Assembly (NCBI GenBank): GCA_900541745.1
Contig: UQLA01000010.1
Span: 20,833-84,832, forward strand
Reading direction: 5' to 3'
Length of the DNA stretch: 64,000 nucleotides
From: an uncultured Collinsella sp.
GTDB taxonomy: Bacteria > Actinomycetota > Coriobacteriia > Coriobacteriales > Coriobacteriaceae
This document shows, one piece after another, positions 52,953 through 60,790 of the stretch. The translations under genes and the position numbers were made by a program. Under the pieces are notes generated by a model. It had not been told where the DNA came from, did no database searches, and worked only from the letters and a program-made list of their open reading frames with translations. Position 1 is the first letter of the stretch. Each line of letters starts with the position of its first letter.

Positions 52953-53034
52953 GTTCAATTTATAGAACACGAATTGAACCTGAGTTCAATTTAGGCAGCA
53001 GTATAGCGCGGCGCATTATCGGGAAGTTCAATTT
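52953..53034 (-). promoter_or_regulatory. Four GTTCAATT boxes upstream of the XRE-aminotransferase gene
   Basis: GTTCAATT occurs at 52953-52960, inverted at 52972-52979, and again at 52984-52991 and 53026-53033. The first two form a palindrome with 11 bases between. Two boxes, read on the minus strand, give AATTGAAC and overlap possible -35 elements, so repression by the gene's own XRE domain is likely. Confidence 0.5.
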
Positions 53035-53093
53035 CACTAGAAAATGTACCGAACCCCGAGAATTGTCCCAAAGTGGACAGCAGGTACGCGCTT

Positions 53094-53951
53094 TTAGAGA
53101 TATTCAAGAAAACGAGCCGCCGCAAGCGAAACGTCAGCGGTGCGGTATATGGCGTTGATCTGCCGATGAGGATGCCCCTCGAGCGGGCACACGGCAACAT
53201 CGAACTGACAGCGGCGCAAGATGAGCGCGGGAAGAATGCTCACGCCCAGGCCGTCCTCGACCATGGCCATAATCGCATAGTCATCCCAGGTCGACAGCTT
53301 GGAGCGCACCGTCAGCCCCGCCCGACGGAACAGCGGCGTAATCTCGTCGTCGCTACCCCGTTCTAGCAGAATAAACTGCTCGTTGGCCAAATCGGCAAGA
53401 GAGACGACCTCCGCGGTGGCAAGCGAGGAGTCCGCTGGCACCACGGCCATCAGCTCGTCTTGCACCAACGACCGCGACGCCATGCCGGCGCCGCGTGGCT
53501 CGCGCGGAATAAAGCCCAGGTCGCAGCGGCCTTCCGCCACCCATTGCTCAATCTCGGAGTAATCACCCATCAGCAGCTCGTAATCGACATCCGGGTGATC
53601 GGCGCGAAACCGCGCGATCACCGGTGGCAGTACATGGGTCGCCACACTCGAAAACGTACCGATACAGATCTTGCCACGCATGAGCCCTCGCATCTCGTCC
53701 ACGCGTCGCTGCAGGCGGCCGAACTCTTCGCATAACGCCTCGACTGCCGGCATGACCTGCCACCCGTCGGCAGAAAGCACCACGCCCTCGCGGCTGCGGT
53801 CAAGCACCTTAAAACCCCAGTCTGCCTCAAGGTCGCCCACCATGCGGCTCACGCCCGACTGCGAATAGCTCAACCGCTCTGCAGCACGCGTAAAGCTGCC
53901 GGCACGCACCGTCTCGAGCAGCACTTGCATCTTTTGGATATTGGTCTCCAC
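53094..53951 (-). CDS. LysR-family transcriptional regulator
   Basis: A 285-residue regulator. The winged helix (SFTRAAERLSYSQSGVSRMV) lies near residue 20, followed by a linker helix and a two-lobed periplasmic-binding-like effector domain. The GTG at 53951 has GGAGG 6 bases upstream; a longer start at 53972 is less supported. It is divergent from the EamA transporter at 54070, the usual layout in which a LysR protein controls the neighbouring exporter. Effector unknown. Confidence 0.9.
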   Translation of the reverse strand: METNIQKMQVLLETVRAGSFTRAAERLSYSQSGVSRMVGDLEADWGFKVLDRSREGVVLSADGWQVMPAVEALCEEFGRLQRRVDEMRGLMRGKICIGTFSSVATHVLPPVIARFRADHPDVDYELLMGDYSEIEQWVAEGRCDLGFIPREPRGAGMASRSLVQDELMAVVPADSSLATAEVVSLADLANEQFILLERGSDDEITPLFRRAGLTVRSKLSTWDDYAIMAMVEDGLGVSILPALILRRCQFDVAVCPLEGHPHRQINAIYRTADVSLAAARFLEYL

Positions 53952-54069
53952 GGCACGCCTCCACCTTTGCATGAGTTTTTATCATGTTTGCCATGCATTA
54001 TATTCGCTTTTCTTCTAAAGCCAGTTCACCCATAGTGAACATGCTCGGATATAGAGGGGATGTCAGCGC

Positions 54070-54981
54070 ATGAACAACGGACTGTTTACGTATCTAGCAG
54101 CATTGCTATTGTTTGGCTCCAACGGCATCATCGCCGCTGCCATCGCGCTGCCGAGCTCCGATATCGTGCTCCTGCGCACGTTTTTGGGCACCCTCTCGCT
54201 TGTCGCCGTCCTCGCCATCACCCAACGCCATAAGTTGCAGGCGCCATCTCGCCCCCGCGAAGCCGCAGCCCTTCTCCTCTCGGGAGCCGCGCTGGGCGCC
54301 AGCTGGATTTTTCTGTTCCGCGCCTACCAGACGATCGGCGTCGGCATATCCTCGCTGCTGTACTACTGCGGCCCCATCATCGTTATGGCGCTCTCCCCGC
54401 TCATCTTTAGCGAAAAGCTGACCGGCGGCAAAATCGCCGGGTTTATCGCCGTCGCCTGCGGCGCCTTCCTCATCGCGGCCCAAGGCCTCGGCGGCAATAT
54501 GCCCATCGCGGGCATCGTGTGCGGCATCGCCTCGGCCTTCTGCTACGCGTTGATGGTCATTGCCAGCAAGGGAGCGCCACATATCAAAGGTCTCGAGAAC
54601 TCCACGCTCCAGGTGAGCGCCGCCTTTGTGACCGCGCTGGTCCTTACGCTCCTCACGCAGGGCGCCCCCTCATTCCTGTCCGCCGGCGTCGCCGCCAGTA
54701 TTGATTGGCGCGCCGTCGTCATGCTTGGCGTCGTCAACACCGGCATCGGCTGCCTGCTCTACTTTAGCGCCGTCGCCAAACTGCCCGTCCAGACCGTCGC
54801 CGTCGTCGGCTACCTCGAGCCGCTTTCGGCGGTCGTGTTCTCGGACGTCCTTTTGGGCGAAGCCATAACACCGGTCCGTCTGATGGGCGCCGTGCTTATC
54901 ATCGGCGGCGCAATTTTTTGCGAACTCGCCGGCAAACGCGCAAACACCAAGGCTGGCATCGCCCAGACAGCACGTGCTTAA
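54070..54981 (+). CDS. DMT-superfamily (EamA) transporter
   Basis: A 303-residue membrane protein with ten predicted helices in two EamA repeats (LAALLLFGSNGIIAAAIALP, then MLGVVNTGIGCLLYFSAVAK and LEPLSAVVFSDVLLGE). A metabolite or amino-acid exporter is likely, controlled by the divergent LysR regulator. A small AT-rich hairpin follows the stop. Substrate not evident. Confidence 0.88.
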   Translation: MNNGLFTYLAALLLFGSNGIIAAAIALPSSDIVLLRTFLGTLSLVAVLAITQRHKLQAPSRPREAAALLLSGAALGASWIFLFRAYQTIGVGISSLLYYCGPIIVMALSPLIFSEKLTGGKIAGFIAVACGAFLIAAQGLGGNMPIAGIVCGIASAFCYALMVIASKGAPHIKGLENSTLQVSAAFVTALVLTLLTQGAPSFLSAGVAASIDWRAVVMLGVVNTGIGCLLYFSAVAKLPVQTVAVVGYLEPLSAVVFSDVLLGEAITPVRLMGAVLIIGGAIFCELAGKRANTKAGIAQTARA

Positions 54982-55015
54982 TAGCCCCTGCTCTGAAATA
55001 CTACCTGCGTATATG

Positions 55016-55039
55016 AATAATCCCCAGATGGGGATTATT
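55016..55039 (+). terminator. AT-rich hairpin after the EamA gene
   Basis: A perfect 10-bp stem AATAATCCCC with its complement, loop AGAT. Only a short T content follows. It also lies in the kup leader, 82 bases before the kup start. Confidence 0.5.
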
Positions 55040-55120
55040 GTCTAAAACACCCCGATGTGCCAAACTGCTCTTATATGTATAAAGATGGCATAAAGGTCTG
55101 CTGCTCGTGGCAGAGGCCAG

Positions 55121-57370
55121 ATGTCCAAGGGAGTCCACGTGGCACACAACAAGCTGGAGGCAAGCCTCCAAGACCAGCGTAGTCAAGGCGGACATGGAGC
55201 CATTCCCCTCTCCGCTGGCATGCTACTCGTAACGCTCGGCGTCGTATACGGCGACATCGGCACGAGCCCCATGTATACCATGAAATCAATCGTCGCCAAC
55301 AACGGCGGCATCGGTACCGTCAGCGAGGACATGATCTTGGGCGCGCTCTCACTCGTCATCTGGACCATGACACTCGTGACCACGGTCAAGTACGTGGTAA
55401 TCGCCATGAAGGCCGACAACCATAACGAGGGCGGCATCTTCGCCCTGTTTAGCTTGGTGCGCAAAGTGGCGCCTTGGCTGATTCTTCCCGCCATGATCGG
55501 CGGCGCGGCGCTGCTCGCCGACGGCATCCTCACCCCCGCCGTCACGGTTACCACGGCCATTGAGGGCCTGCGCACTATCGAGTGGGGCCACGCGCTATTG
55601 GGTGACGGGCAAACCAACGTCATCATTATTACCATCATCATTATCTGCGGCCTATTTGCCATGCAGCGCGCCGGTACCTCGTCGATCGGCAAGCTGTTCG
55701 GCCCGCTCATGACACTGTGGTTCCTGTTCCTGGCAGGCGCCGGCCTGTTCAACATGCTCGGCAACCCGTCCATCTTGCGCGCGCTCAACCCCATCCGCGG
55801 CATCATGTTCCTGTTCTCGCCCATCAACCACTCGGGCATCATGGTGCTCGGCTTTGTCTTTCTGTCGACGACCGGCGCCGAGGCCCTCTACTCGGACATG
55901 GGTCACGTGGGCAAGGCTAACATTTACGCATCCTGGCCGTTCGTAAAGGCGGCCCTCATCCTTAACTATCTGGGTCAAGGCGCTTGGCTGCTTGCCAACA
56001 ATTCCAATCCCCAGATGCTCGCGATGGACATCGTCAACCCGTTCTACATGATGCTCCCCGAGCCCCTGCGCCCCTTTGCCATCGTGCTTTCGGCCGTGGC
56101 GGCCATCATCGCCTCGCAGGCGCTCATCACCGGCTCGTTCTCGCTGGTATCCGAGGCAACCCGTCTCAACCTTATGCCGCATCTGCGCATCCACTACCCC
56201 AGCGACACCAAGGGCCAGCTCTACATTCCGCTCGTCAACAACATCATGTGGGTCGGCTGCATCTTCATCGTGCTGCTGTTCCAAAACTCCGAGCGCATGG
56301 AGAGCGCCTATGGCCTCGCCATTACCGTGACCATGCTCATGACCACGACGCTTTTGACGAGCTATATCGCCGGCATTCTCAAACACAAGCTGGGCGCCTG
56401 CGTCTTCGCCCTGCTCTTTGGTGCCATTGAGCTGTGCTTCTTCGCTTCGTGCCTCACCATGTTCTTTGACGGCGGCTACGTCATGATCTTCCTGGCCGCG
56501 CTGCTGTTTGGCCTTATGTATGTGTGGCGTCGCGGCACCGCCATCGAGCGCACGCAGACGATTCTGCTGCCCGTCTCCAAGTACATCGATCAGCTCAACC
56601 GCCTGCGCAACGACGAAACCTACCCCGTGCTCGCCGACAATCTGGTATTCCTCACCAACAGCCCCGATCCGCTCACACTCGACCGCGACGTGCTCTATTC
56701 CATCCTGGACAAACATCCCAAGCGCGCTAAGGCTTATTGGTTCATCAACGTGCACGTTACCGACGAGCCCTATACGCACGAGTATTCCGTTGAGACCTTT
56801 GGCACAGACTTCCTGTTCCGCGTGCGCTTGGACCTGGGCTTTAAGGTCAATCAGCGCATCAACGCCTACCTGCGCCAAATCGTTGGCGACCTGATGGCAT
56901 CGGGTGAGTTGCCACCGCAGCATCACACCTACTCCATCTACGAGACACGCGGCAACGTGGGCGACTTCCGTTTTTGCATGCTGCGCAAGATGCTTGCCCC
57001 CGAAACGGACATCAACCGCAACGACCATCGCGTCATGGCCATCAAGTACGCCGTCCGCCGCGCCTGCGGAAGCCCGGCACGTTGGTATGGCCTCGAGAAC
57101 TCGGCCATCATCATCGAGTACGTGCCACTGTTTGCCCGCATGCGCCCGGCCGTTAAGCTCGTGCGCACCCAGGTGCCGCTCGAGGTTCAGATCGAAGAGG
57201 CCGAGGAAATGGAAGTCGACATCTTCTCGGACGACCTGGTCAACGGCAACGAGGCCGGCAAGAGCATGAACGTCGATCCCACCGAGCTGCTCGAGAGCGT
57301 CGCCGATACACCCGAGCAACAGCAACTCGACGGACTCGAGAGCACCCAGCTCAACGACGCCAACTTCTAG
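55121..57370 (+). CDS. kup: Kup-type potassium uptake protein
   Basis: Imports K+ with protons. The 749-residue protein has about 12 membrane segments, beginning with the signature LVTLGVVYGDIGTSPMYTMK near residue 37. A C-terminal soluble domain of ~200 residues follows, ending in an acidic tail. A conserved TGAEALYSDMGHVGK lies in the fifth to sixth helix region. The ATG at 55121 has AGAGG upstream; a GTG at 55139 with AAGGGAG five bases before it is an equally good start, removing six residues. Confidence 0.93.
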   Translation: MSKGVHVAHNKLEASLQDQRSQGGHGAIPLSAGMLLVTLGVVYGDIGTSPMYTMKSIVANNGGIGTVSEDMILGALSLVIWTMTLVTTVKYVVIAMKADNHNEGGIFALFSLVRKVAPWLILPAMIGGAALLADGILTPAVTVTTAIEGLRTIEWGHALLGDGQTNVIIITIIIICGLFAMQRAGTSSIGKLFGPLMTLWFLFLAGAGLFNMLGNPSILRALNPIRGIMFLFSPINHSGIMVLGFVFLSTTGAEALYSDMGHVGKANIYASWPFVKAALILNYLGQGAWLLANNSNPQMLAMDIVNPFYMMLPEPLRPFAIVLSAVAAIIASQALITGSFSLVSEATRLNLMPHLRIHYPSDTKGQLYIPLVNNIMWVGCIFIVLLFQNSERMESAYGLAITVTMLMTTTLLTSYIAGILKHKLGACVFALLFGAIELCFFASCLTMFFDGGYVMIFLAALLFGLMYVWRRGTAIERTQTILLPVSKYIDQLNRLRNDETYPVLADNLVFLTNSPDPLTLDRDVLYSILDKHPKRAKAYWFINVHVTDEPYTHEYSVETFGTDFLFRVRLDLGFKVNQRINAYLRQIVGDLMASGELPPQHHTYSIYETRGNVGDFRFCMLRKMLAPETDINRNDHRVMAIKYAVRRACGSPARWYGLENSAIIIEYVPLFARMRPAVKLVRTQVPLEVQIEEAEEMEVDIFSDDLVNGNEAGKSMNVDPTELLESVADTPEQQQLDGLESTQLNDANF

Positions 57371-57390
57371 CGACGTCATAAATCAACGAC

Positions 57391-57426
57391 AGCGGCCCTG
57401 CACCTCACGAGAGACGCAGGGCCGCT
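57391..57426. terminator. Terminator between kup and bile salt hydrolase
   Basis: A perfect 11-bp stem (57391-57401 with 57416-57426, loop of 14) between convergent genes; only TTTGC follows on the plus strand. Confidence 0.7.
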
Positions 57427-57449
57427 TTGCATTGAAGTAAAGCTAACGG

Positions 57450-58415
57450 CTACGAACGACGCGGCTCGGGAACCACGAGCCTATCGGGGCTTGCGCCCTC
57501 GGCATCCATCAGGCTCACGTAGCGAATCGACGGATCCCCATACATCGCGTAGTAATAATTGCCCGTGCGCGCGCTAAAGCATCCGGTATAGATAGTCTTC
57601 TCGAACTTGCCATCGCCCATCCTGGACGCCCCCTCGATCATCACCACGCCCTCGAGCGAGCGGAACATGCGGACGACGTTTTCGGTCTCGCTCTCCTTTT
57701 GCGGGTAATTGGCATTGAGGTACGCCGCCTTTACAAAACGGCTCGGCGAATAGCAATCGCCCGGAATGCCGCGCATGCCGGCACCCGCGCCATAGGGCTT
57801 GAGCTCGGCGCCACGCCATGTCGCCGTCTGCGGAAAATCGCTTGTGGCGGTGATATAGGTGCGGAGGTTTTCCATGTGCCACGGGAAGGTCGGCTGGTTG
57901 GCAAGGGTGTCGACCGGATCGTCGTATACATGCAGGCCGTCTGCCATCATCTCGACCACGATGCTACGCTGGCTGTCGCCGATAATCCAATGGAGCAGCG
58001 ACACACCCAGCCCCTCTCCGGCAGATTTGGCAACAATCACCGTGTCGCGCAGCGCGGCCTCGACCTCATCGACCGTCGAGAACGTCGCTGCCACCCACAG
58101 GGGAAACTCATAGGCCGCGATATTGGTCTTTCCATCAACCGGCCCCTCGGCATACTCGGCATAACCCGGGAAATTGAGACCCGCCACGGCGAGGCCCGCA
58201 TCGTTGCCGCAATCGAAGAACATAGGGTAGTTCTTGTAATCGATGCACATACCGATCACCGCGTGTGCCGCTGTCGCGTCGTCGATAAACGAATACGGAA
58301 TGTTAAACCCGCGCGGCATCACGCGAACCTGTTGGCCGTAGTCAAAGCTCCAGTCGAGATTGCGGCCCAGATACATGTGACCAGAATTATCGGTAAATCG
58401 AATGCTCGTACACAT
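57450..58415 (-). CDS. bsh: Choloylglycine hydrolase (bile salt hydrolase)
   Basis: Cleaves the amide bond of glycine- or taurine-conjugated bile salts, in the cytoplasm of gut bacteria. The 321-residue Ntn-hydrolase has the nucleophile Cys2 exposed after Met removal, and Arg18 and Asp21 in GRNLDWSF. It also has Asn81 in GLNFPGYAEY, Asn173 in TLANQPTF and an arginine in SPSRFVKAAYL, matching the catalytic set of characterised enzymes. The ATG at 58415 follows AGGAGG; an in-frame extension to 58478 would hide Cys2 and is rejected. Penicillin V acylase is the alternative within this family. Confidence 0.92.
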   Translation of the reverse strand: MCTSIRFTDNSGHMYLGRNLDWSFDYGQQVRVMPRGFNIPYSFIDDATAAHAVIGMCIDYKNYPMFFDCGNDAGLAVAGLNFPGYAEYAEGPVDGKTNIAAYEFPLWVAATFSTVDEVEAALRDTVIVAKSAGEGLGVSLLHWIIGDSQRSIVVEMMADGLHVYDDPVDTLANQPTFPWHMENLRTYITATSDFPQTATWRGAELKPYGAGAGMRGIPGDCYSPSRFVKAAYLNANYPQKESETENVVRMFRSLEGVVMIEGASRMGDGKFEKTIYTGCFSARTGNYYYAMYGDPSIRYVSLMDAEGASPDRLVVPEPRRS

Positions 58416-58476
58416 AGCGCCTCCTAGCTTTACGTTCTTGCTAATTTCATTGTCTCCAAACAAAGGGGCGCTAAAC

Positions 58477-58515
58477 AAAAAAGCCCGGACATGACAACAA
58501 TGTCATGTCCGGACT
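58477..58515 (-). terminator. Rho-independent terminator for the minus-strand deformylase-like gene
   Basis: A perfect 15-bp stem (58482-58496 with 58501-58515, loop of 4) followed on the minus strand by six T. It lies after the structured 3' region at 58557-58665. Confidence 0.85.
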
Positions 58516-58556
58516 ATTCAAGCTGGATAAACTCAACCAAGTTAACCCCGCAGGTC

Positions 58557-58665
58557 GTCTAAGGGGTCAAAGTGCCGCAGATTGCCACGAAAGAGGAGCG
58601 CCGCGTACTAACGGTACGCAAGCGACGATTGAGCGGCAAGGTGCGGTGCTTTGATCCCCTTAGAC
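58557..58665. repeat. Large structured palindrome at the end of the deformylase-like gene
   Basis: Outer arms of about 22 bases (GTCTAAGGGGTCAAAG... at 58557 with the near-complement ending 58665) enclose further short stems, including GCGTAC/GTACGC and TTGCC/GGCAA. The right arm contains the stop codon of the minus-strand gene. It may be a structured 3' UTR or another palindromic insertion. Confidence 0.6.
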
Positions 58666-59079
58666 CAACTTGCCGAGACAGTGGTCGATCATATGCTGGA
58701 CCATTTGCGCCTCGAAGCCGACGAAGTCCTGCTTGCGCTCGCGCATCTTGCCGTCGACGATCACGTCATAAGCGACCTTGCACTTGATGTAGCGCGTGGA
58801 CTTGGTGACCTCCTCGTGCGTCAGGCAGCTCTCCTCCATCTTGCTGGCGCCCAGGCCAAACACCAGACGGGGGTTGTAGAGCACATGGGGCTCGCCGGCA
58901 TCGTCCAGGTAGACGCAGACCTTCTTGGTGACGCCGATCTGGTTAGCGGCAAGGCAGCCGGCATCGTCGAGCGACTTGATGGTATCGATCAGGTCCTGTG
59001 CCACCGACTCGTCCTCGACGGTCGCGACCTCGCAACGCTGGGACAGAACAGCCTCGTCGTGGCAGAGCTCTTTAATCAT
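58660..59079 (-). CDS. Peptide deformylase-like protein lacking the catalytic glutamate
   Basis: A 139-residue paralogue of the protein at 50925. Motif 1 is CLAANQIG (glutamine kept), motif 2 is EESCLTHE (cysteine kept), but motif 3 reads QHMIDHCLG: the catalytic glutamate of QHExDH is methionine. Metal binding may persist, while normal deformylase chemistry is unlikely. ATG 59079 has GGAGGA 4-5 bases upstream; an ATG at 59091 is also in frame. Its stop lies in a large hairpin. Confidence 0.8.
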   Translation of the reverse strand: MIKELCHDEAVLSQRCEVATVEDESVAQDLIDTIKSLDDAGCLAANQIGVTKKVCVYLDDAGEPHVLYNPRLVFGLGASKMEESCLTHEEVTKSTRYIKCKVAYDVIVDGKMRERKQDFVGFEAQMVQHMIDHCLGKLV

Positions 59080-59272
59080 ACGTTCCTCCATAGGGGTCGT
59101 TGTAACTGCTTAAGTATACGGTACCCACACATTTTCATGCGAAAAATACCGTCCGTCTGCTACAAAGCGCCGAACATCAACATGCGAGGAACATCAACCT
59201 TTCAAAGGCGATATAGTAGTTGAGTTCGTGTCAATCGGCCTAAACTCGGGGCCGAACAAGGAAAGGGTATGC

Positions 59273-60583
59273 ATGGACGAACTTTTTCACGTCAGTGAGC
59301 GCAAGTCCACAATCGGGACCGAACTTCGCGCTGGACTGACAACATTCCTGGCGATGGCCTACATCATCGCCGTCAACCCTGCGGTGCTCTCGGGCGCCGG
59401 CATCGATGCGGGAGCGCTCGCCTGCGCCACCTGCCTGGGCGCCGGCATCATGACCATCTGCATGGGCATCTTCGCCAACCGCCCGCTCGCCTGCGCGTCG
59501 GGCTTAGGCGTCAACGCGATGATCGCCGGAATCACCACCACCGTCTGCGGCGGTGACTGGCACGTGGCCATGAGCGTCATCTTCCTCGAGGGTATCGTCA
59601 TCTTGCTGCTCGTGCTTTGTGGCCTGCGCGAGGCCATCATGGACGCCATCCCGGTTGTCCTGCGTCACGCCATCTCGGTGGGTCTGGGCCTGTTCATCGC
59701 CATGATTGGCCTGTGCGATGCCGGCATTATCACCGCTGGCGCCGGTACACTCGTCGGTCTGGGCGACATCACCTCCCCCACCTTCATCGTCGGCATCATC
59801 TCCATCCTGGTGACGGTCGCCCTCGCCTGCCGCAACGTCCCCGGCTCGCTGCTCATCGGCATCGTCGTCGCCGTCATCGCCGGTATCCCCCTAGGTGTGA
59901 CCCAGGCTCCGACCGGTATCATCGCCCCGCTCGACTTCTCGAGCATCGGTGGCCCCATCGCCGACGCCGGCGGCGTGCCCGCCATCGTCAAGGTCCTTAC
60001 CGACCCCGCGCTCCTCGTCATCTCGTTCTCGCTGCTCATGAGCGACTTCTTCGACACCATGGGCACCGCGATGGCCGTGGCCAAGCAGGGCGAGTTCCTC
60101 ACCGACGACGGCAACGTCGAGAATATCAAGGAGATCCTGATCGTCGACTCCGCCGCCGCTGCTGTGGGCGGTTTCATGGGCGTCTCCTCCATCACCACCT
60201 TCGTCGAGTCCACCTCTGGCGCTGCCGACGGTGGCCGCACGGGCCTCACCTCCGTCACCACCGGCGTGCTGTTCATTCTCGCCGCGTTCTTCTCCCCCAT
60301 CGTCACCATCGTTTCCAGCGCCGCCACCTGCGGTGCTCTGGTCTACGTCGGCTACCTCATGATGAGTGAGGCCTCCGAGATCGACTGGTCCGACGTGTCG
60401 CAGGGTTTCCCGGCGTTCATGATTGTCGCCGGCGTGCCCTTCACCTACTCCATCTCTGCCGGCATTGGCCTGGGCTTTATCGCCTACGTGGTCGTCGCGC
60501 TCTTTAAGGGCGAGGCTTCCAAGATCAAGCCGCTCATGTGGATCGCAGCCCTCGCCTTCCTCGTCTACTTCTTCGTAGCGTAG
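59273..60583 (+). CDS. NCS2-family (AzgA-like) purine permease
   Basis: Imports purine bases such as adenine, guanine or hypoxanthine by proton symport. The 436-residue protein has about 13 membrane segments. The opening ELRAGLTTFLAMAYIIAVNP is diagnostic, and FFDTMGTAMAVAKQGEFL and SSITTFVESTSGAADGGRTG match conserved AzgA regions. The ATG at 59273 follows GAAAGGG; an in-frame start at 59228 is less likely. I looked for a purine riboswitch upstream and saw none. Its last 15 codons were copied into the downstream duplication at 62598. Confidence 0.9.
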   Translation: MDELFHVSERKSTIGTELRAGLTTFLAMAYIIAVNPAVLSGAGIDAGALACATCLGAGIMTICMGIFANRPLACASGLGVNAMIAGITTTVCGGDWHVAMSVIFLEGIVILLLVLCGLREAIMDAIPVVLRHAISVGLGLFIAMIGLCDAGIITAGAGTLVGLGDITSPTFIVGIISILVTVALACRNVPGSLLIGIVVAVIAGIPLGVTQAPTGIIAPLDFSSIGGPIADAGGVPAIVKVLTDPALLVISFSLLMSDFFDTMGTAMAVAKQGEFLTDDGNVENIKEILIVDSAAAAVGGFMGVSSITTFVESTSGAADGGRTGLTSVTTGVLFILAAFFSPIVTIVSSAATCGALVYVGYLMMSEASEIDWSDVSQGFPAFMIVAGVPFTYSISAGIGLGFIAYVVVALFKGEASKIKPLMWIAALAFLVYFFVA

Positions 60584-60610
60584 CGGCAAAGCTGCCAAAG
60601 CAGAACACCA

Positions 60611-60650
60611 AAGCGCGGAGTCGCATCGAGCGGCTCCGCGCTTTTCTTTT
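60611..60650 (+). terminator. Terminator after the NCS2 permease
   Basis: Stem AAGCGCGGAG plus TCGC with its near-complement (60611-60624 with 60630-60643), followed by TTCTTTT. A diverged copy of the same terminator is at 62670. Confidence 0.85.
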
Positions 60651-60790
60651 AAAGCCAGGCTACGCACGGACGCGCGATGTATTGCTTCCCAAGTTTTGGA
60701 CATTTTGCCCTCCAAACGGCACTACCGCCGGCTACATCCTGCAGATATGCTGGGCGTAATCGCATAGGCCCTATGAGGATGGGAGTAACC

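Noticed and set aside
55652..57379. 575-codon minus-strand frame across kup
   Set aside because: Antisense of kup; His/Asp/Val-rich composition without domains.
59100..59272. Possible purine riboswitch upstream of the NCS2 permease
   Set aside because: The conserved junction bases of the purine aptamer and a following expression platform are not present.
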